A stretch of 64,000 bases of DNA from Wolfiporia cocos. Its lineage: Eukaryota; Basidiomycota; Agaricomycetes; Polyporales; Phaeolaceae. The position numbers and the translations under genes were made by a program. Position 1 is the first letter of the stretch, and each line of letters starts with the position of its first letter. This document shows positions 12,568 to 22,828 of the stretch, in pieces. The stretch is from contig JACCLO010000008.1 in NCBI GenBank assembly GCA_029448655.1, forward strand, positions 2,728,001 to 2,792,000, in the 5' to 3' direction. The notes under the pieces were generated by a model that ran no database searches, was not told the DNA's origin, and saw only the letters and a list, made by a program, of their open reading frames with translations.

Positions 12568-13202
12568 TGTTACGGTTATTTTGATTTTTGAACAATGACA
12601 GAACTCACCATTAGGTGAATACAATACAGGGACTTGTTGCGCAACTAACCCCCCTGGCTACTCATGACTCTACTCGGCTCAACCCCAGTTGTACTAGTGT
12701 ATAGGGCACGTTTTGACTCTGACAGATCCAACTCTGTCCTTGTTTCATATTTATACTTATCAAATGTTTTGTACCATAGCATAGATAGTATCGGTGACAT
12801 CTGGGACAGACAGGACTCCTGAAACCTAGCATAGTATATAAACTGATGTACTTAACGTTGAGGCTCTTCAGCTCAACCTTGTTGTACAAACAAGAAGTCT
12901 TATACTCATTCTCAAATGTAGGAAACTATGCTCAGTATTCACCAAGCCCTGAACCAACTAAGTCCTCAAAGTGCACATTGACTTCTTGGACTTAGGCAAG
13001 TCTTATATTCTAGAAGACCTGCTCTTGAAACAATTATATTCTCTAGTGTGTATTGAATATTGAACGATCCCCTAGAGTCTTTGACTTAGGGCCAAAGGCT
13101 TATTTAGGTTATATTTTCCTTGCACTCATCTACAGGACTATGTGCAGAAGAACAATTTATATTTGCAATTCAAATATACAAACAGGTATTCAACCTGTAA
13201 CA
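12568..13202 (+). mobile_element. Solo LTR, family X (copy X2)
   Basis: TGTTACGG to CTGTAACA, perfect GGTAG duplication (12563-12567 and 13203-13207). At 635 bp it is shorter than other X copies through an internal deletion after the TTTCATATTTAT segment. It sits in the polymerase gamma pseudogene. Confidence 0.92.
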
Positions 13203-13226
13203 GGTAGTCCTGGAGATACATGTGGA

Positions 13227-13630
13227 TGACACAAAACTTGTCATATACACACTATAAACAGTCCAAGGGTCAACGCCAAGGATGAACGTCAAACAACCAC
13301 TATCAGACAAGTACACAAAGACTAAGAGATGAGGGACAAGACCCAACGTCTAGATTGAACAGTCTGAGGTTGTAAGACCTCAGACGACAGACTATATACT
13401 AGCGTTGCAGCAAAGGCCTAAGTACTTGCCCTAAAGGAGGCCTGAGCGTAGTTACTGGCAACTACAGTATGTATGACTAATCTGTCAGGTGATCGGACCA
13501 AGGGGGGTGCAACACGTAACTGTAAGGCCACTATGTACGGTGGCATAAGGATCATGTGACTAATAGACAAAAGTACCTGAGTTCGAGCCCGGCTGGGCAC
13601 AGGCGCCTCCATGCCACAGAATCTGTGACA
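13227..13630 (+). mobile_element. Solo LTR of the TGACAC...TGTGACA type
   Basis: It begins TGACACAAAAC and ends AATCTGTGACA, with a perfect GTGGA duplication (13222-13226 and 13631-13635). The ends match the gypsy LTR at 22097-22789 and solo LTR Z, so it belongs to the Ty3/gypsy-like group. It keeps more CpG than the X and V copies around it. A GTTCGAGCCCGG tract at 13578 resembles a tRNA B box. Confidence 0.88.
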
Positions 13631-13790
13631 GTGGATTGTTTTGGGTGATCTTGTGAGGAAGTCATTTCAGAAGTCCTTGTCCATCATAATGCCACAATGT
13701 AGTTTTGCAATGTCTGCAAGCAATTCCATGAAGGTGAGCTCCTCTCAGAGCACTCCAGATATGGCATGGGGCATAGCTTTGTTATTGTTG

Positions 13791-15120
13791 TAGTCAAGTC
13801 ATAGTTATGCAGCACATATACAGTACCGTGTGACTAGAGTGTGACATCTCACAGGGCTGAGGGTCACATATGCAACAGTATGTCACACATCATCACAAAC
13901 CTGTGACAATCTGATAATGCATAATGCATCATGCAAATTGGAGTGACACAGTCGTACCTGACTGTGCTACTGGCTCAGCCGGGAACCCTCATCCTCTAAG
14001 ACCACCGCCGCTGTCGGGACTAAGGCACTGCATCAACGTCGCTCAGAGCCCCCAGTCCAGCTTGTGAGAGAGTGAGAGCGTCGGCCAGCCAGCTCGCACA
14101 GAGAGAGGAGTGAAAGGGGCATCTAGCCCATCGTTGAGAATAACAAAACTGGGGGCAGTAAGGCTACCCAGTTGTGCTATAAGTACATACACTTGTAGGT
14201 ACCGTGTCTACCCTGAAGTGCAGGTCCATGCACATCACCATGTGACAACTAACTGGTAACTACTGTGACGTACTGGGCACCTGACCTAGTAAGTGCTAAT
14301 CATATAGATAACCCTGTAATCTAATCTACTGTAACGAACGTAGGCGCTAACAGGAATAAGAGGACTCCAGAGCAATACTGTGACATGGAGACAGTTATGA
14401 TGCATTATGAGATAGTTGACTGTACTCAACCAGGGGGTGTCACACTGTGACATTCATGTGTGGCAGACTAATCTGGTATGATCAGGACTTGTCTATTACA
14501 AGATATGTAAATTACAAAAACAGGATACATGCACTGTCCTGGGCATGAAAGGATCCAATCTATGTTACATTGTTCAGCTTGGCTGAGACACCTTTTGGGA
14601 TCACTCTATGACCATGATCACTATCCAAGCTGCTTGTGAGCCAGAGAGTCCCTTGTGGTATGCATCCATAAACATCTGCAAATGCATATAGAATTTATGT
14701 AAACATCAACAATTAACTCACACTATAATGAGACAGTATATCATACCTATGAATGTTCACTTTGTGGATTGTATGCATGTACTCTTGTGCAATGGTCTCT
14801 CAAGACTACATGCTGGGAGGCACAATCTGTATGTCTGAGTGTTGAGAGCATATATTCAATGAATAATGTTGTCCTCCTGAATTGTGTGATGCTGACCAAT
14901 TTGATGGGTCAGCCACATAAACAGCCATATAAGAAGGGACTGATGCACTTTATCAAAAATTGAAAACCTGAACCTTTGTGTTTACAAGAGATCTCAGATT
15001 TTAGATTTTACTCAAATGGTCTTTGTCTATTGTTATATCAAATGCAAGTTGCCCACTCTGTCAAACTTGCCTCAGCATGACAGATTTTGGTCATGTGATG
15101 TGGTTGAGAGAGAGAGAGAC
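13791..15120. repeat. Repeat-derived DNA with a further LTR-like stretch
   Basis: Between about 13952 (TGACACAGTCG) and 14449 (CTGTGACA) the sequence resembles the gypsy-type LTRs, with a TCTACCCTGAAG and GGTCCATGCACA block like those in LTR Z and the gypsy LTR. The flanking pentamers do not match. From 14450 to 15120 I see only AT-rich decayed DNA and a short GA dinucleotide run at 15107-15118. Confidence 0.4.
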
Positions 15121-15710
15121 TGTTACAGTCTGCACAGATACGCTTAATTATTTCTCCTGATGCCTCACTGTACAGAGGGACTTAGCATTCAACCACTTTA
15201 CTGCATGCTTCATTATAGGTATCCCCACTCAACTGGAGATCCTCATTTCATGTACAACAACCCTATGCCCATAGTTCCTTGTCATATCAGGTTCTAGCTG
15301 ATGTTCTGTGTCTAACCACAGGACTTCTACATTTCAGCTCTTGTTGCATTCAACCACAACACTTTGTATTTGTCTACTTAGCACACTAGCCTTACAGACT
15401 TAATGGTAGCAGTACCACAGACACTATGACCCCAGTCAATAAGTTCTAGTATATAATCCGATGTAAATATTCATTGAGTTCCTCAGCTTGACCTTGTTGA
15501 ATTACAAGGATCTTATACTCATTCTCAAAGGCTTGAGTAATTAAGCCCTCAACTTGTATATCAACACTCTGACTCTGTGGAATCTGACAAGTAGTGCACT
15601 ATTTGATATACTGAGTAAATCAACTTAGTTGTTTCAGCTGAATGGATATTCAATTGATAACAGTAACTTGCCTTAGTTATTTCAGCTGAACAGATATTTG
15701 ATCCATAACA
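15121..15710 (+). mobile_element. Solo LTR, family V (copy Vd)
   Basis: TGTTACAG to CCATAACA, perfect GAGAC duplication (15116-15120 and 15711-15715). The last 90 bp hold a tandem duplication of the 3' end (TTAGTTATTTCAGCTGAA repeated), which makes this copy about 40 bp longer than its relatives. Confidence 0.9.
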
Positions 15711-15828
15711 GAGACAACCATTTATATGGGGAGGGGCAACCATGGTGAGGCAGCAAAATCTGAGCATCCAGCATCTATCAGGCACCACAGTCCCTGCCAG
15801 ACAGGTCTGTCCCCACCATGAGCTAGAC

Positions 15829-17117
15829 TGTTACGGTTGTAACATGGGACGGAAACTGTGAGACAACATTACCTGATTAGGCAATGGGGGATGTGCATAT
15901 ATACCTGGAACCACAATGTTGCTTAGCCGTGACATTACGCCCTTTTGGTGAAGGGGGCTAAAGGCCTTGTGTTTGCACGTGACTGGTTCCCACATCCGAA
16001 CATAACAGTATGTCGGTCATTGGTTTGACTTCCACTGTCGACCTTTGGCTGAGAGCATGCCAGGTGACCGCTTTCTGGGGGGCGGTGAACGGTAGCTCAG
16101 GGGTGGGTATACGGAGCACGTTACTCCAACCCAATTGGGATATCACCCAGCTGCGAAGTGCTGAGCCCACCGGGAAGGTGGTAAGTGTGTTGGGGACAAT
16201 ACACCTTAGATGGGAGATGGTGTTACAGTTGTAACACGGGACAGAAACTGTTATGGTTATTTTGATTTTTTCGGACACTGGCAGAACTCACCATTGGGTG
16301 AATACAATACAGGGACTTGTTGCACAACCAACTCCCCTGGCTACTCATGACTCTACTGGGTGCATCCCCAGTTGTACTAGTGTATAGGGTGCATTTAACC
16401 TTTGGCAGATCCAACTCTGCCCCCATTTCATATTTATCATTTGTTAGCTGATAGATGGTGTTCAACCCACCATCATCATTCCTATCTATCGTTTTGGATA
16501 TATCACTACATACTTATCAAATGTTTCATACTATAGCGTAGATAGTATCGGTGACATCTGGGACGGACTTGACCCCTAAAACCCAACGTAGTATATAAAC
16601 TCATGTACTTATTGTCGAGGCTCTTCAGCTCAACCTTGTTGTACAAACAAGAAGTCTTATACTCATTCTCAAACATAGGAAACTACACTCAGTATTTCTC
16701 TCGAGCAACCCGAATGACTAAGTCCTCAAAGTGCACATTGACTTCTTGGACTTAGGCAAGTCTTATATTCTATTAGACTTGCACCCTGAACAGATTATAT
16801 CCTCTAACACTTATTGGATATCGAACAATCCCCTAGGAATTTCACCTAGGGCCTGAAGGCATCTAATGAGTATTTGCCTTGCACTCGTCCACAGGACTAT
16901 GTGCTGAAGAACGATCTATATTCACGACTTGAATATATGAATGGGTATTCGACCCGTAACAGAGACTGTGAGACAATGTTACCTGATTAGGCAATGGGGG
17001 ATGTACATATATACCTGGAACCACAATGTCACTTAGCCATGACATTACGCCCTTTTGGTGAAGGGGGCTAAAGGCCTTGCATTTGCACCTGACTGGTTCC
17101 CACATCTGAACGTAACA
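15829..17117 (+). mobile_element. TRIM-like miniature LTR retrotransposon W
   Basis: Two direct repeats of 179 bp, LTR1 15829-16007 and LTR2 16221-16248 plus 16967-17117 after LTR X3 is removed, enclose only 213 bp of internal DNA. The ends are TGTTACGG and CGTAACA, and the whole is flanked by a perfect TAGAC duplication (15824-15828 and 17118-17122). A purine run, GATGGGAGATGG, directly precedes LTR2, as a polypurine tract should. No protein-coding capacity. The terminal 7-8 bp match families X and V, suggesting mobilisation by their integrase. Intact LTR-internal-LTR structure is rare in this window. Confidence 0.9.
16249..16961 (+). mobile_element. Solo LTR, family X (copy X3), inside TRIM LTR2
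   Basis: TGTTATGG to CCGTAACA, 713 bp. The flanking pentamers are GAAAC (16244-16248) and GAGAC (16962-16966); the homologous TRIM LTR1 has GAAAC, so the right copy mutated. This makes a three-level nest Q > W > X3. Confidence 0.9.
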
Positions 17118-17207
17118 TAGACACACATAGTGCAATGGTATTGGTATAAAGGCTTGTTGGGGAAAAGGTTTTGCAGCTCATAATAAATTGATTAGAAATA
17201 TGTGATG

Positions 17208-17757
17208 TGTTATGGTAATATGTGGTCAGGTATTTCTTTTTACTATTTCCCTATGCAATAGGACTTAACATACAATGAGACTTGGCATTCAACTGCCTGA
17301 TAGCATGTAGTGTACTGGGCACTCCTATTCAATCAGGGCCCCATTTCAGAGGTATCAACCCTCTACCCTCATATCAAGACTTCTAGCTACCTTCTTTATT
17401 CAACTATGGTACCCATCACATTTCAGCCACTGTTGCATTCAACTGCAACATTCTTAGCTGTCAATATATTGTACTGGCCAAATGGACTTAGTGGTAACAG
17501 TACCAAGGACACTATGACCCCAATTACTAGTCAACAGTATAAAATCCCAATGTATATGCTGACTGAGCTCTTCAGCTCAACCTTGTTGTATAACAAGGAT
17601 CTTACACTCATTCTCAAACTTGGGTGACCAAGCTCTGCCAGTATATCAAAGCTCAGAGTCTATGGTAGCCACCTCCAAGTCTACAAGTAGTGCACTACTT
17701 GATACACCAAGCAACTTGTACAGTTGACTTAGCTGAATGGATATTCAATCCGTAACA
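17208..17757 (+). mobile_element. Solo LTR, family V (copy Vb)
   Basis: TGTTATGG to CCGTAACA, perfect TGATG duplication (17203-17207 and 17758-17762), inserted in transposon Q. At 550 bp it is a good reference for the family because nothing interrupts it. Confidence 0.92.
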
Positions 17758-18557
17758 TGATGAACACTTTCTTTGGGACAGAATTTCTCTAATTAAATCC
17801 CTTCATATTGATCTGAGCATCCAGTAGATGACACAGCATGCTATGAATGATTTGCCAAAATTCTGTTCCAAACATTCTTTAAGGAAATACATAGATCAGA
17901 GGTATATACATCTACTTCATGCTCTAAACAATTATCCAAGGAGGAGATGCATTGCCATCAATCAGAAGAAGTATATATCAAAGTGCCTTTTGGGCGGAAT
18001 GAAACAAGACTCAAACCATCTGAAATCAAGCAGAACAAGCTCTAAGATAGTGTGCTCCAGTTAGATATGCTCTATTATAGCCTTATCCTGAGGTATGATT
18101 TATTTCATGTGGACATTAGACACAGACGCATTTGCCTTCCTAATCGGGATGTATGCGCCACATGCACGTCCTATCACGCTTGCGATTGATGGCAAGTCAC
18201 GTCGCGTCTTGTTGAATGGCGCGTCGCGTTTGATGGCAACTAACGCTTTTTTGGTGAGCTTGAACAGACCCCCGTTAATAGCGTATGAGGCCCTCACGTA
18301 GCGTATGCCAGCGTCAATAGCGCCACAGTCATGATATCAGCGTTCAATTGCCATTAGAGGTAGGTCAGTCATACTCCGAAATAAAAAGCTCAAGACGCAA
18401 TTCTTGGCGGGATTGCCCCTCCCCAATTTATACCCCGCAGTCAGTATCCTAAGTACATGTGCGGCAGCTAACTAGTCATGTGACGTGATTGAGTATGACT
18501 CCTTGGGTCTATCTTACGCATATTGCCCTAGTCCTTCCACAATCGTGTCGCTCAACG

Positions 18558-20689
18558 ATGTCGTCCAACTCGTTCATCTTCAACGCTCCTGCTCCCAACG
18601 TCCCATATTACACGCCCGCGCAGAATCCTGCTGCCGGAACAGCAGTGGACCCACAACCCAATGGGAAGCCGATTCCAAAACTATTCCAGCCGCTCAAGAT
18701 TCGTGGAGTAGAGTTCCAAAACCGTATCTTCGTAAGTGGAGACGGCTACACAGATTGAGTTGCAACGTCTTATTCATCGTCTTTATAGCTCTCCCCGCTT
18801 TGTCTAGTGATGTGCCAGGCCCGGCTTTGGGCCATAGGCCGGGCCGGGCCAAGCCCTACTTGGGCCGGGCCAGGCCGGGCCCTACACCACGGCTTGAGAC
18901 GGCCCAGGGCCCGGCTTGTGTCTCAAGCCGGGCCGGGCCAAGCCGTGAGCCCCGGCCTGAAGCTCTAACGGATAAAATGTCTAGTAACTATGATATAAGG
19001 ATATATATAGTAGCAGTATGCCATATTCCAATGAAGTATGTCTATATTATTAAATTCAAGCAAGAGGATAGTCCCATGGATTGAATATTTGGTGCTGAAG
19101 CCTGTCGCTCACTTTTGGGCGCCTATACGATGCCCCATTTGGAAGGCGCGCCACAGAGCACCGTGCCGGTGAAATGATGATTTCACACTATAATTCACTA
19201 ATTATTGAAGATACTGGAGCTTGACTTTGTCAGAAGATAGTTGGAGAAGGTACATTATGAGTTTGTGTGGCTACAGTGATGATCATCCTCACAGTGCCAG
19301 GCCCCGGGCAAGCCCCAGGCCGGGCCGGGCCAAGCCCTGGGCCGTCAATGGGGGCCCGGCCTGAGGTTTTGAAAAGCCAAGGCCGTCCAAAGCCGGGCCA
19401 AAGCCGGGGCTTTTGAGCCGGGCCGGGCCTGGCACATCACTAGCTTTGTCAGTACTCAGCAGAGAATGGAAAGCCTACGCCGTGGCATCTCGCTCATCGT
19501 ACGTCTGTCTAGATGAAAATTCGATAAGATAAAGGTACTAACGTAGTGATTTACACAGTCGGTGGCATCCTCACCCGAGGACCCGGTCTGAGTGTCGCTG
19601 AAGCCGCCGCAGTCGTGCCCGAGGGCCGCATTACGCCGCAGGACTGCGGTATCTGGTCCGACGAGCACGTCGAGCCTTGGAAGCAGATCGTCGACTTTGC
19701 GCACTCGCAGAACCAGAAGATTGCGATCCAGCTCGCACACGCAGGGCGCAAGGCATCAACTGTCGCGCCATGGCTGCACCCTCGCCTGTCTGCGCCTGAG
19801 CTCGACGGCGGCTGGCCAGACAACGTCTGGGCTCCGAGCGCGATCCCGTATAACGAGCACCTCCCGAAGCCGAAGGAGCTCTCTGTCGCGGGCATCAAAC
19901 GCGTTGTGCAGGCGTTTGTGGATGGCGCGAAGCGCTCACTGAAGGCTGGCTTCGATGTGATTGAGATTCACAGCGCGCACGGATACCTGCTGAGCGAGTT
20001 CCTGAACCCGGCGGCTAACAAGCGCACGGACGAGTATGGAGGCAGCTTCGAGAATCGCATCCGTCTGTTGATCGAGGTCGTCGACGGTATCCGGGCAGTC
20101 ATTCCGCCTACCATGCCTCTGTTCGTCCGGTAAGTCGTCGTCATATCTTGCTGCGGCGACTGGCGTTCTGATCAATCTCACAGTGTCTCTGGGAGCGACT
20201 GGCTTGAGGAGGTTCAGCCTAACGAGTGCTGGCGAGTCGATGACACTGTCAAGCTCGCGCCGATCCTTGCCGAGCACGGTGTTGATCTGCTCGACGTATC
20301 CAGCGGCGGTATACTCCCCGCACAAAAGATCAAGATCAACCCCAACATTCCGCCACATGTGCCATTCTCCGAGGCGGTCCGGAAAGCACACGGGGACAAG
20401 ATTCTCGTCGGCGTCGTCGGGCTGATCAACACGGGCAAGCTTGCGCAGCAAGTGCTCGACACGGTATGTGTACCAGAGTCTCGTTCCACCGGCGGCCATC
20501 TGAACATCTCTCGTTTCGCAGGGCGCGGCGGATGTTATCTTCGTCGGCCGTCTCTTCCAGAAGAACCCCGGCGCTGTCTGGGCGTTCGCTGAGGATCTTG
20601 GGGTGACGATCACGGTCGCACACCAGATTGAATGGGGGTTCGCAGGTCGCGGAGGTACTGGGCGTGGTGTCGGAGGGAAGCAGTCATGA
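18558..20689 (+). CDS. Old Yellow Enzyme family NADH:flavin oxidoreductase, exon 2 split by hAT
   Basis: FMN-dependent ene-reductase of the YqjM/NamA-like class, probably cytosolic, reducing activated alkenes with NAD(P)H. Exons: 18558-18731, 18789-19498 (containing the transposon 18805-19442), 19559-20129, 20184-20463, 20522-20689. Without the transposon and one 8-bp duplicate the five exons give 418 codons in one frame. Visible motifs are [12 protein letters not shown] and TPWHLAH (flavin site), [10 protein letters not shown], then [20 protein letters not shown] and [10 protein letters not shown] (phosphate site). The hAT element sits between C and Q of LSPLCQ, in the FMN-binding loop. Skipping from donor 18732 to the AG at 19452 would keep the frame but lose six flavin-site residues. 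This allele is probably null or impaired. Confidence 0.9.
18805..19442. mobile_element. hAT-type non-autonomous element, copy 1 (inside OYE exon 2)
   Basis: The ends are TAGTGATGTGCC and inverted GGCACATCACTA with a perfect 8-bp duplication GCTTTGTC (18797-18804 and 19443-19450), diagnostic for hAT. The subterminal 150 bp on both sides are packed with GGCCGGGCC-type GC repeats, and the core is AT-rich. No transposase, so it is a MITE-like passenger. The duplication equals coding bases of the host gene, proving an exonic landing. Confidence 0.95.
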
Positions 20690-20745
20690 TGCCTACGCAT
20701 CATACCGACATTCAAATATTCATGCATTACACACTTGTAATTCAG

Positions 20746-21350
20746 TAGTGATGTGCCAGGCCCGGCTTTGGGCCATAGGCCGGGCCGGGCCAAGCCCTAC
20801 TTAGGCCGGGCCCTACACCACGGCTTGAGACGGCCCAGAGGTCTCAAGCCGGGCCGGGCCAAGCCGTGAGCCCCGGGCCTGAAAGCTCTAACAGATAAAA
20901 TGTCTAGTAACTATGATATAAGGATATATTTAGTAGCAGTATGCTATATTCCAATGTAGTATCTCTATATTTTTAAATTCAAGCTAGAGGATAGTCCCAT
21001 GGATTAAATTCTTGGTGCTGAAGCCTGTCACTCACTTTAGGGCGCCTATACGATACCCCATTTGGAAGCCACACCACAGAGCACCGTGCCGGTGACATGA
21101 TGATTTCACACTATAATTCACTAATTATTGAAGATACTGGAGCTTTGTCAGAAGATAGTTGGAGAAGGTATGTTATAAGTCTGTGTGGCTACAGTGATGA
21201 TTATCCTCACAGTGCCAGGCCCTGGGCAAGCCCCAGGCCGGGCCGGGCCAAGCTGTGGGCTGTCAATGGGGGCCCGGCTTGAGGTTTTGAAAAGCCAAGG
21301 CCGGGCCAAAGCCGGGGGCTTTCAGGCCGGGCCGGGCTGGCACATCACTA
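20746..21350. mobile_element. hAT-type non-autonomous element, copy 2 (downstream of OYE)
   Basis: Same ends and architecture as the copy in OYE exon 2, about 605 bp, with small deletions in the GC-rich arm. It starts 57 bp after the OYE stop codon, in the presumed 3' UTR or terminator region. The flanking octamers TAATTCAG and TTCCTTAG match only partly, so the duplication has decayed or one end was altered. Confidence 0.85.
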
Positions 21351-22828
21351 TTCCTTAGTGATTCCAGTGCAATTTAGACATAGAGCACAGTGTATTGTTC
21401 TTTTGACCTAGCGCTGTGCGGATCTTGTAGATCTTGGATTGTCAAGTCAACTCAGTGACATAGAGACCAGGCGTGCTTGCATGTGTATCTGCTGTTCCGT
21501 TGTGTATTTGCAATGAGCGCTGCTGCGTATCCTTCTGATGAGTGCCACAGGATTGACACTGGGGGCATTATCTAATGACTTTGTAGGAAACATTGTTACA
21601 GTTATTTCGATTTTTGAACGCTGTCGGAACTCACCATTGGGCGAATACGATACAGGGACTTGTTGCGCATCCAACTCCCCTGGCTACTCGTGACTCTACT
21701 GGGCGCATCCCCAGTTGTACTAGTGTATAGGGCACATTTCACCTTTGGCAGATCCAACTCTGCCACCGTTTCATCTTTATCATTAAATAGCTGACAGATG
21801 GTGTTCAACCCACCATCATCATTCCTATCTATCGTTTTGGATATATCACTACATACTTATCAAACGTTTGGTACTATAGCATAGATAGTAACGGTGACAT
21901 CTGGGATGGACTTGACCCCTAAAACATAACGTAGTATATAAACTCATGTACTTACCGTCGAGGCTCTTCAGCTCGACCTTGTTGTGACACAAGCAACACT
22001 TCAAGCAACTACTCAGGGGAATATGACTCACGTGAAAGCATATTCCTGATCTGAGGCTACTCAAGGCATATAAGGCCAAGACGAGTCTGGGGTGCTTGAC
22101 ACAGTCAAGCTGTGGGACTCACTTATAGACCTTGTTCAACTTGAAGGAGTTGAAAGGGCTTGTGAGGAGAGCTTAAGAGCGCAGCGGAATGGTGGTTAAC
22201 GGTGCGGATGCAGAGAACAAATCTAAGGCTTATCGGAGACGATAGTCCTACTTATATACATCTGCATAGAGCAGTCCCTACAGGGCTATCCTAAAGTAAC
22301 AGGTCCATGCATAGAAAGCATAGGAAGTGTTGAAGTCAGTATCTACAATGGCCACATGCGCCGGTAATGGCCGCACCAGTAATAGAGACTGTTTGGACGT
22401 AGGTCCGTGTTGTGAAAGTGGCTGTTGCTACGTTAGTAAGCCAGGCATGTGATAACTATATACCGGTATTGGGATATGAGTAATAACTATGCTGTTTGGC
22501 ATGTGATAACGAGTGGGCCGCTTATACATCTGTAGTGACATATACCGGTATCGGGATATGTGTAAGACATGTGACTTCAGAGGTTAGTCCGTGGAGTCAT
22601 TGACGCGTACAAGTGTGTTGTTTACGTGTTGTTATGAACAGTGGACGTGTAACGCGTTATGTATGTGTTGTTTGGTTTGGTGTACGTGTAGACAGGCGCT
22701 TAGCAGTGTAAACGTCTACGGGCTTGTAGAAATACCAAATAAATAGGTAGAAATATGGAAAAATAGTGGTATGTCCCAAATCTGTGACATTACCCCCTCT
22801 TCAGGTTTCATTGTCCCTAATGGAACAA

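Larger units (their letters stand above)
9492..13790 (-). pseudogene. Mitochondrial DNA polymerase gamma (Mip1) pseudogene, cut by four LTRs
   Basis: Colinear remains of a family-A polymerase gamma. From C- to N-terminus: tail with a WLKAQVT motif (9492-9842); fingers/palm with QSSSVNYLHLL and IHDKLHYLV at motif C (10623-11011); motif B AKVFNYSWIHDVGM (11018-11335); motif A region, where WIAS survives but the catalytic Asp stretch is deleted (11340-11440); NRWLTT segment (11437-11537 continuing 12075-12200); linker PSPVSFAG and WFSQLDW (12210-12521); and part of the exonuclease domain with IAKLHCGI (13636-13790). Stops and indels are frequent. LTRs X6, Vc, X2 and one more are inserted, each with its duplication. 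Where intact it is closer to canonical polymerase gamma at motif B than the gene at 56864-60342. Exonuclease motifs I and II were not found. Confidence 0.88.
15727..18425 (+). mobile_element. TIR transposon Q, copy 1, interrupted by TRIM W and LTR Vb
   Basis: The ends are TGGGGAGGGGCAA and inverted TTGCCCCTCCCCA, flanked by a perfect 7-bp duplication ATTTATA (15720-15726 and 18426-18432). Removing TRIM W (15829-17117), LTR Vb (17208-17757) and their duplicated pentamers leaves about 850 bp, which is colinear with the inverted copy at 54602-55645. The interior shows no transposase. The left part has been CpG-decayed relative to copy 2 (GCGCAT to GCACAT type changes). A 7-bp duplication is uncommon, so the superfamily is open. 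Confidence 0.85.

Noticed and set aside
18732..19450. The hAT element acting as a precisely spliced new intron (introner-like)
   Set aside because: For exact removal, donor and acceptor would have to lie at the same offset in both copies of GCTTTGTC; no offset gives GT...AG. Only a six-residue-skipping splice is possible.
19936..20793. 285-codon minus-strand ORF as a gene
   Set aside because: It is the antisense shadow of OYE exons 3-5, which account for the open frame.
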